NCBI GenBank assembly: GCA_030638325.1 | Contig: DAOWEV010000143.1 | Span: forward strand, 1 to 22,850 | Reading direction: 5' to 3' | Length of the DNA: 22,850 bases | DNA from: Bacteroidales bacterium | GTDB taxonomy: Bacteria; Bacteroidota; Bacteroidia; Bacteroidales; JAGOPY01 | The notes under the pieces: model-generated | What the model saw: the letters and a program-made list of their open reading frames with translations, nothing else | Told to the model about the DNA's origin: nothing | The model's database searches: none | Part shown: positions 1 through 8,100 of the stretch, piece after piece | Layout of the letters: each line of letters starts with the position of its first letter | How positions within the stretch are numbered: position 1 is the first letter of the stretch | Program-made: the position numbers and the translations under genes

Positions 1-503
1 AAAAATTTCATCCCAACTGCAGCCAGAGCCCACAATTCAGCCCTGACATGAATGAGAAGACTGTTTTTATCATCAAAGTTAATCCAAAGTTTGATCCGAT
101 CATTACTTAACATATAAAAAAACGGAAATAATTTGGCATTCAATATCACATCTTCAGTATCAAGATCGAGCTCAAACCTTATGATCTTAACGGCTTTCCA
201 AAGATCCTTTGAGGCATCCAATATCAGCCGGAAAGGCATTTCAGTATATCTTTTCTTTTCCTTCTTTTTTTGTTTATCCTTTTTCCGTTTTCTTTTACCA
301 GGCTTAATACTTATATTGAAAAAGAAAATCCGGGTTTTTAATTCAATATGCAAATCCTTAAATAACAGATTCATCTTTGCGATCACTCCCAGCCTGGCGA
401 GATAGGTATTTTTATTGGTATCTATTATGATCTCCAGCGGGCTTAGAAGTACCCACAATAACAGGGACAGGGGCAGCAACAGAAGGAGGATCCATAAATT
501 CAT
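1..503 (-). CDS. Hypothetical membrane-anchored protein, partial (C-terminus outside window)
   Basis: The reverse strand is open from an ATG at 503-501 to the window edge, giving 167 residues with no stop codon. The N-terminus is a strongly hydrophobic segment (about residues 2-22, starting MNLWILLLLLPLSLLLWVLL), consistent with one signal-anchor helix. A modestly hydrophobic beta-rich region follows, then a dense basic patch (GKRKRKKDKQKKKEKKR, about residues 69-85), then a second structured stretch containing ELDLDTEDVILNAKLFPFFY. The continuous sensible coding, typical codon composition and helix followed by alternating beta pattern mark it as a real gene. The layout is loosely reminiscent of DUF2953-type proteins, but I do not recognise it with confidence and assign no function. 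It is divergent from the DUF368 gene. Confidence 0.75.
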   Translation of the reverse strand, partial: MNLWILLLLLPLSLLLWVLLSPLEIIIDTNKNTYLARLGVIAKMNLLFKDLHIELKTRIFFFNISIKPGKRKRKKDKQKKKEKKRYTEMPFRLILDASKDLWKAVKIIRFELDLDTEDVILNAKLFPFFYMLSNDRIKLWINFDDKNSLLIHVRAELWALAAVGMKF

Positions 504-566
504 CCGGCAAATTTAAATATAATAATGAAGGCACGGAAGTGCACGATTGAACGATTTGAGATTGAC

Positions 567-740
567 GATTAACGATTTTAGATTTTTTTCACACTATCAT
601 TAATCTTCAATCTACAAACAGCCTGCCATGACAAAGGTGTGGTTAATCATTTTCTCTTCTTCGCTAAAGTCAATCAACCTGTCTTCAAGTCATTTTTAAC
701 TCATAATGTTAACTAAACCATAAATCTAAAATCGTTAATC
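567..740. repeat. 19-bp perfect inverted repeat with ~136-bp spacer
   Basis: The left arm at 567-585 (GATTAACGATTTTAGATTT) is the exact reverse complement of 722-740. Further partial copies of the same words continue to about 761 (AATCGTTAATCGTTAATCG). The arms sit between divergent genes, so they are not an ordinary terminator for either one. No transposase or terminal-repeat gene lies between them. Confidence 0.7.
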
Positions 741-813
741 TACAATCGTTAATCGTTAATCGATTTGTTTACAGCCTTGTGCTGCGTTAGGGATTACCAA
801 TCATGAATATTGC

Positions 814-821
814 TATCTTTG
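814..821 (+). promoter_or_regulatory. Bacteroidota -7 promoter element (TATCTTTG)
   Basis: TATCTTTG followed by C matches the Bacteroidota sigma-ABfr -7 consensus TAnnTTTG exactly. Transcription would begin about 7 bases downstream, roughly 35 bases before the ATG at 857. That placement argues that the earlier in-frame ATG at 803 is untranslated. No well-spaced TTG -33 element is visible. Confidence 0.5.
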
Positions 822-856
822 CGGGCTTATTGAATTATTTTATCAGAGACAAAAAG

Positions 857-1774
857 ATGAGATATCTGACAAACATCATCAAAGGCATCGCAATGGGCGC
901 TGCCAACGTCATTCCGGGCGTTTCGGGAGGTACGATTGCACTCATCACCGGTATTTTTGAAAGGCTCGTTAATGCGATAAAATCTTTCAACCTAATGGCA
1001 ATTAAGTTTTTACTTACCGGAAAATTCAAAGATTTTATTAAATATACAGACCTGTATTTCCTGCTGGCCGTGTTCACAGGGGTGATCATTGCCATTGTTA
1101 CACTGGCACGGCTTTTTGATTATCTGTTTACAAACTATCCGGTCTATATCTGGTCCTATTTCTTTGGACTTGTACTGGCTTCTGTCTATTTCGTAGGAAA
1201 GACGGTTAATAAATGGTCTGTAAGTGTCATTATCACATTTATCATTGGCACTGCCATTGCAGTGGTCATATCCGTATTGAATCCGGCACGGGAAAACGAT
1301 AGTTTCTTCTATCTGATAATTTGTGGAGTGGTGGCCATATGCAGTATGATCCTGCCTGGATTATCAGGTTCATTCGTGCTGTTCATCATGGGTAATTATA
1401 AACTGGTAGCCATCGATGCCATCAACGACCGGGACCCGGCCATTTTAATTCCCGTGCTGATTGGAGCTGGGGTGGGCTTGATTGCTTTCTCGCATCTCCT
1501 GTCATGGGTACTTAAAAGATTTCATGATCAAACCATTTCTCTGCTAACAGGGTTTATCCTTGGTTCGATAAGTATATTATGGCCCTGGCAGCATGCTGCC
1601 TATTTGCTTGATGAGGCCGGGAACCAGGTCCTTAAGAGGGGCGAACCAGTAGTTGCCAGGTACATCCGGTACATTCCGGATACATTTTCCACAGAAGTTA
1701 TACTTTCCATAATTTTTATTCTGATAGGGATTGCCAGCATCTGGGCGATTGAGAAAGCAGCGGAAAAGCAATAG
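857..1774 (+). CDS. popT: DUF368 family membrane protein, PopT-type polyprenyl-phosphate translocase
   Basis: This 305-residue polytopic membrane protein carries both hallmark motifs of the DUF368 family: GAANVIPGVSGGTIALITG near the N-terminus (PGVSGG at about 20-25) and MILPGLSGSFVLFIMGNY in the middle (PGLSG at about 167-171). They look like the two re-entrant halves of an internally duplicated fold. DUF368 proteins (PopT) have been shown in other bacteria to return undecaprenyl phosphate across the cytoplasmic membrane for reuse in peptidoglycan and surface-polymer synthesis. I chose the ATG at 857 because family members begin just before KGIAMGAANVIPG and because a promoter word overlaps the region after the alternative ATG at 803, which would add 18 residues. 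No clear terminator follows. Family assignment is very strong; the exact lipid substrate is inferred from the family. Confidence 0.9.
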   Translation: MRYLTNIIKGIAMGAANVIPGVSGGTIALITGIFERLVNAIKSFNLMAIKFLLTGKFKDFIKYTDLYFLLAVFTGVIIAIVTLARLFDYLFTNYPVYIWSYFFGLVLASVYFVGKTVNKWSVSVIITFIIGTAIAVVISVLNPARENDSFFYLIICGVVAICSMILPGLSGSFVLFIMGNYKLVAIDAINDRDPAILIPVLIGAGVGLIAFSHLLSWVLKRFHDQTISLLTGFILGSISILWPWQHAAYLLDEAGNQVLKRGEPVVARYIRYIPDTFSTEVILSIIFILIGIASIWAIEKAAEKQ

Positions 1775-2126
1775 GTAGCAGCCCACCAATGAAAAAAGAT
1801 ATGTAAAAAAATAAATATTCAAAAAAAATCATATATTTGTTGACTTTTATATTTTTTTTACTATATTTACCGCAACATTTTTCTCGAACCCTAAAATCTT
1901 GAAAAAATTTATGACGCCAACTTACTATTATTCAGTCTTTTAGCTCCTTTAATTGATACTCAAAAGGGTTAGTATGAGCTAATGTTATGTTAAATAAATA
2001 CATAACCCCTGGTATTTTAGAAAGAAAATACATATTTCCGGCTTCTTTTTTTCATGATTTTGGGTGACGACAGATAGTAATCGTAATCAATTAGGAATCA
2101 ATTGATAAACTTATAAACCTAAAATC
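1775..2126. other. AT-rich promoter and leader region of the giant surface-protein gene
   Basis: About 350 bases without a gene. Candidate promoter words lie at 1832-1869, and a long leader of about 250 nt would run to the ATG at 2127. Its last 75 bases can fold into a stem that includes the start codon. The middle (about 1880-2040) shows no recognisable riboswitch or small gene. Confidence 0.55.
1832..1869 (+). promoter_or_regulatory. Candidate promoter(s) for the giant surface-protein gene
   Basis: Two overlapping possibilities exist. TATATTTG at 1832-1839 is a perfect -7 match but has no upstream TTG at the right distance. TTG at 1840-1842 followed after 19 bases by TATATTTA at 1862-1869 has the expected -33/-7 spacing, with a final A in place of G. 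Either start would leave a leader of roughly 250-290 nt. Confidence 0.4.
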
Positions 2127-2129
2127 ATG
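2053..2129 (+). promoter_or_regulatory. Leader stem-loop that sequesters the ATG of the giant gene
   Basis: CATGATTTTGGGT at 2053-2065 pairs with ACCTAAAATCATG at 2117-2129 over 13 bases with a single G-U wobble. The ATG start codon (2127-2129) lies inside the 3' arm. Inside the 51-nt loop a second hairpin is possible: 2086-2092 with 2100-2106, 7 bp, loop AGGAATC. The pairing is seen directly; any role in controlling translation is inferred. Confidence 0.45.
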
Positions 2130-5100
2130 AGAAAATATACTTTTCTGATTCTTATTTTTTTTGCATTTTTATTTTCATCGAAAATTACTCATGCAATACA
2201 TCCTGACTCATTAAGGATCGTGTTAACCACATCACCTTATTTTGTGCTTGATCACAACAAACCCGGTACAGAAGGCCCCCTGGCCGGGTATATGGGGTTC
2301 AAAATCACCAACACATCCCAGACAGAAATTTTTGGCTGTTTAAAAGGGAAGCTCCATAGCTTTACCACGACAGACTTCGGCCTTGCAGGAGGCCAGGATT
2401 CGATTATTAATGTAGGTTCACTTTACCCTGATAGTTCGTTTACTTTCTATTACTATGTTCGCTACGCCCCAATTAAAGATGAATGTACTGATATGACCCT
2501 CTCATTATGGACCAATTGTGGGCCTTTAAAACAACATGATTCTACTTTTACACTCTGTAATGCAGACCACAAATCTGCGAACGCAGGTGGGCAGATAAAT
2601 AGTTATTCTATCGGTCCTGCAGGGAATGTCGGAGCATACCTGCGTTACGATGTTACGTATTCATTCGGGAATGTGGAGGTAGGAGACAGTATCTTGATGC
2701 AGCCTGCCGGGAACCTTGATTTTGATGCCAGTTGCTGGCAACTGGGTAATAGCATCATCCTGGAATCTGCCCTGCCAATAAATATACCTGTTGGCACGAT
2801 GGATTCACTCTATTTTCGGCCACTGGTTCAAGAAGGTGGTGGTACAGGCAACCTGGTGAAAATAAGGTATTATTTCCATGCCAAATGTGTTGGTGTTACT
2901 TCTTCAGTCATTCCTTATGCCTCTCTTACCAGTGGTACACAAAATAAATACACTGGTGACTACGCAAGCGATACGATTACCTTCCCCGATGTTAATGAAT
3001 CATGGGAAATCTCTAAAACAGTTGATACTACCAAGGCTTTACCGGGAGATACACTGACCTATACAATTAGTATTGTCAATACCAGTACTGATACATCAAT
3101 GGTCGATGCCATCTATGATATTTTACCACCTCCTTTTTATTATATCGGCCAGCATCCAGGTAGTGATGTTACGACCTCAAACGCCAATACTTACCCTGTT
3201 CATGGTGATGGAGACACGATTTTCTGGCTTGGAGGTGATCAGTCACCCTATTTCCCCTATAATGAATTCGTTGTTCTTCCCCTGGATACTCTGTATATTA
3301 TTTACTATGTAAAAGTACCTGTAACTACTACACTCGATCAATATTATCTGAACAAAGCCTGGTTTACTACAGGCAATTATACATCCGACACGGTAAGAAC
3401 ATCGGTATGCGTTGGTTTCTGCCAATCTTGCGTTGTTGCAGTTAATGATACGGCAATTATCCCGTTTGATGCATTGTACATTCTGGACGTCCTGGATAAT
3501 GATTATGATTTAGATGGCGACCTGGATTCCAGTAGTATAGAGATTATTGACCCTCCGGATCATGGTATCGCAAGCATTAACACTGGAACATGGACCATCA
3601 GTTATGATCCTGATTATGGGTATGTAGGTGGGGATACCTTAACCTATAGAGTAGCTGACTCACAAGGCTGTTATGATACTGCCATAGTGATTTACATTAT
3701 ACAAACAGTATATGATTATGGTGATGCCCCGTCGCCCTTCCCTACCCTCTCGGCAGATAACGGAGCCGCACATGCATTCAACTTTATTTATTTCCTTGGC
3801 GATACAATTGATTATGAAAATGATGGTATACCAAGCCTGCTGGCAGATGGTGATGACAACGACAACCTGAATGATGAAGATGGTGTCACATTCACGTCAC
3901 CAATGGTACAGGGCTTTTCCGCTAACGTGACCGTTAAAGCGTCTGCACCTGGTGTTTTAAATGCCTGGATAGATTTTAATAACAATGGTGTATTTGAATC
4001 AGCAACAAATGAACAAATCGCCTCTGATCTCAGCCTCAGTGGAACACAGTCTGTCCCCTTCTCCGTTCCGCCAGGAGCTGTTAATGATTGGGTTTATGCA
4101 CGTTTCAGGTTCAGCACCATTGGTAGTGACGGGCCTTCGGGCACCGCGGATGACGGGGAAGTGGAAGATTACCGTTTCTTCATTTACGGCTATGATTATG
4201 GCGATGCCCCCGATCCATATCCAACTTTGCTGACCAACAATGGTGCGCGGCATTTAACGCATACAGCGGTCTTCCTCGGACCACTTGTTGGAGATCCTGA
4301 GCCTGATGGCCAGCCTGATGCAACTGCAACGGGCGATGATCTCAATAACACAGCAGACGAGGATGGTGTTACTTTCACTTCACCGCTCATTGAAGGCACA
4401 ACAGTAACCGTCGATGTAGTTGCTTCAACTGGAAGCCAACTCGATGCATGGCTTGACTTTAACCAGAATGGATCATGGGCTGATGCCGGTGAACAAATAT
4501 TTACGAATGTAACACTTGTCGCAGGTACCAACAACCTCTCTTTCAACATACCTGCTACTGCAGTCATCGGCAATACATTTGCCCGCTTCCGGGTAAGTAC
4601 TGCAGGGAATCTGCCATTTACAGGCAGTGCCGATGATGGTGAAGTAGAAGATTATCAGGTCATAATACTCGATAAAATCGACTGGGGAGATGCTCCCGAT
4701 CCGAATTACCCAACGCTTGCTGCAAGCCTGGGAGCTTCACATATAATTGACCCTACAATTTGCCTCGGCGATACCATCGACCATGAAGTGGATGGCCTGG
4801 AGGATGCGAATGCCCTGGGCGATGATAACAATAACTTCGATGATGAAGATGGAGTGGTAATTGTAGATTCCCTCGTCCAGGGAAATACAACTCTCATAAA
4901 GGTTACAGCTTCTGTTGCCGGATACCTGAATGGGTGGATCGATTATGACCAGGACGGAGATTGGGCCACCTTAGGTGAACAAATATTTACAGATAAAAGT
5001 CTGTCGGCCGGCATAAATACACTAACTATCACTGTACCATCCGGGGCATCTTTAGGAACCACATTTGCAAGGTTCAGATTCACTACCCAGACCTTTGCGA

Positions 5101-8100
5101 CACTCGGTTTAGATTATACCGGACAGGCACCCGACGGGGAAGTGGAAGATTACAAGTTTGAGATTCTCGACCCGGTACCTATTGATTTTGGAGATGCACC
5201 CGACCCAAGCTATCCGACTACCCTGATCAATAATGGTGCACGACATGTTATTTCCAGCCCACTGTCCCTTGGAATTGTTCCTGATGCTGAGCCAGATGGA
5301 TTGCAAGATCCAACAGCAACGGGCGATGATCTTAATAATACTGATGATGAAGACGGTGTGACCTTTTCCTCTCTTGTCAGGGGTGCTCCTGCAACGATAA
5401 CAGTTAGTGCCTCTGGTAACGGCTTACTCCAGGGATGGATAGATTATGACCAGAATGGTATATTCGAAGCCTCCGAACGGGTAGCAGCAGATTCACCTGT
5501 CATTTCAGGTTCCAATACATTGAGTATTACAGTCCCGGCCAGTGCCGCGATAGGTACAACCTTTGCAAGGTTCAGGGTGAGTACAGGCTCTGGCCTGGGT
5601 CCAATTGGGCCGGCTCCGAATGGTGAAGTAGAAGATTACCAGGTGAATATAGTAGAGATAAACGCCAGCATTGAGGTCCAAAAATATACCAACACGGAAG
5701 ACGCCGATAACCCTACCGGTCCTTATATTGCTGCTGATTCAGCTGTAACATGGGATTATACAATCCTTAATAACGGTAATGTTCCGCTAACTTCCGTGCT
5801 GGTTACCGATAATGCCGGATCACCAGGTTCTTCAGCCGATGATTTTAACCCGGCTTACGTGAGTGGTGATAACAACCTTAATAATATTCTTGACATCAAC
5901 GAAACCTGGAACTTTACCAAGGATTCTATTGCAACTACTATAGGTCAGTATACTAATGTTGCAACATTTGAAGCCCTTGATCCACTAAGTTCAACTGTGA
6001 GTGAAATTGATCCAAGTAATTACTTCGGTTATGAGCCCAGTATACAGATCATCAAGAAAACCAACGGTGTCAATACCGATACCCATCCCATTCCGGTGAT
6101 CGCTAAAGACTCTACCGTCATCTGGACTTACGAGGTGAAAAATACTGGCGATACGGCCCTGGTAAACATCCTGGTTACAGACAACAAAACAGGTGTCAGT
6201 CCAGCCTACAGAAGCGGAGACAATATTAACATCGGCGTTCTGGATCCGGGGGAAACATGGATATATGCTGATACCGGTGTCGCTGTCGACGGGCCTTATC
6301 AGAATGTTGGTACAGCCTGTGGTGATGTTCAGAACAGCACTGATGAATATTGCCACAAGGATACCAGCCATTATTACGGTTATGACCCGGGGATACAGAT
6401 CATCAAGAAAACCAACGGTGTCAATACCGATATCGATCCCATTCCTGACATCCCAAAAGACTCAACTGTAATATGGACATACGAGGTTACTAATACTGGC
6501 GATACTGTCCTGGAAAACATCCAGGTTACAGACGATATCACCGGTGCCAGTCCTGCCTACAGAAGCGGTGATGATGGAGACGACCTGCTGGAACCGGGTG
6601 AAACATGGATATATGCAGATACAGGTGTCGCAGTCGTAGGGTCATATACAAACATTGGTAAGGCTTGTGGTGATGTTCAGAACAGCTCAGATGAATATTG
6701 CCACTTAGATACCAGCCATTATAACGGTTATGAGCCCGGTATACAGATCATCAAGAAAACCAACGATATCAATACCGATATCGATCCGATTCCGGTGATC
6801 GCAAAAGACTCAACTGTAATATGGACATATGAGGTCACAAATACTGGCGATACTGTCCTGGAAAACATCCAGGTTACAGACGATATCACCGGTGCCGCTC
6901 CTGCCTACAGAGGCGGTGATGATGGAGACAACCTGTTGAACCCCGGTGAAACATGGATATATGCTGATACCGGTGTCGCTGTCGCAGGGCCATATACAAA
7001 CATTGGTACGGCTTGTGGTGATGTGCAGGGTAGTACTGATGAATATTGCCACAAGGATACAAGCCATTATTTTGGAGGACAAAGCGGTGTGATCGTCGAA
7101 AAGTATACAAATACCTTACTGGCTAACAATCCGCCCGGGCCCACCATAGCCCTGGACAGTGCCGTTTACTGGACTTACAAGCTTACCCATAGTGGCAACC
7201 TGCCACTGGCTATAGTCTACCTGGTAGATGACAATGGCACACCGGCTAACAATGCCGATAACTTTAACCCCAATCCAAAACTCGACGGATCAGGGTATAA
7301 CATCGGTGACATTAACCAGAATGACTCCCTGGATTCGGGAGAGACCTGGGAGTATGAATATACCAAACCGGCCACTACCGCAGGACAGTATGAAAACTAT
7401 GCCAGCGTCAGTGCAGTTGACAGCCTTGGTCAGGCCGCTAACGACACCGACCCGAGCCACTACTATGGCGCTGATGCGGATATCCATGTTGAGAAGACTA
7501 CCAACACAGAGGATGCCGATACACCTACAGGACCACATATCAAGGTCAGTGATCCTGTCAACTGGGTTTACACGGTGACCAATCCTGGTAATGTGGCCCT
7601 GGGATCTGTTTCCTTAACCGATTCAAAAGGGGTTACCACAACGTTTATAGGTGGAGACGTTATTAACCCCGGCTTTCTGGATCCCGGGGAAATCTGGATC
7701 TATGCAGCATCAGGTACAGCCACTGCAGGGCAATATACCAATGTTGCCACTGCACAGGGTACTGATCTGTTCAGCCGGACCTGGACCGACATCGACTCCA
7801 GCAACTACTTCGGGATGGCTCCTTCCATTGATATCGAGAAAGCTACTAACGGTCATGATGCAGACCTGGCACCAGGCCCATACATTCCTGTTGGAATACC
7901 CATCACATGGACTTATGTGGTGACCAACACTGGTAATGTACCCCTGAGCACTGTGAATGTGACAGATTCCAAATCCGGCGTCAATCCCTCATACCAGGGC
8001 GGTGACGCAAATGGCAACAACTTACTCGATCTTACTGAAACCTGGACCTATACAGCTCTCGGAATCGCCACTTCCGGGCAGTATGAAAACACCGGAACCG

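Larger units (their letters stand above)
504..856. other. Divergent intergenic region with word repeats
   Basis: This gap lies between the reverse-strand hypothetical gene and the DUF368 gene. It is AT-rich and holds degenerate repeats of words such as AACGATT, AATCGTTAATC and AATCTTCAATCTAC. The clearest structure is the inverted pair at 567-585 and 722-740. A TAnnTTTG promoter word lies at 814-821. I see no credible small gene in it. Confidence 0.6.

Noticed and set aside
133..405. Plus-strand reading frame of 90 codons near the left edge
   Set aside because: It overlaps the better-supported reverse-strand gene at 1-503. Its hydrophobic, Phe/Leu/Ser-rich translation is what the Lys-rich reverse gene gives when read on the other strand.
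803..856. N-terminal extension of the DUF368 protein from the ATG at 803
   Set aside because: A TAnnTTTG promoter word at 814-821 lies inside it, and the family normally begins just before KGIAMGAANVIPG, which fits the ATG at 857.
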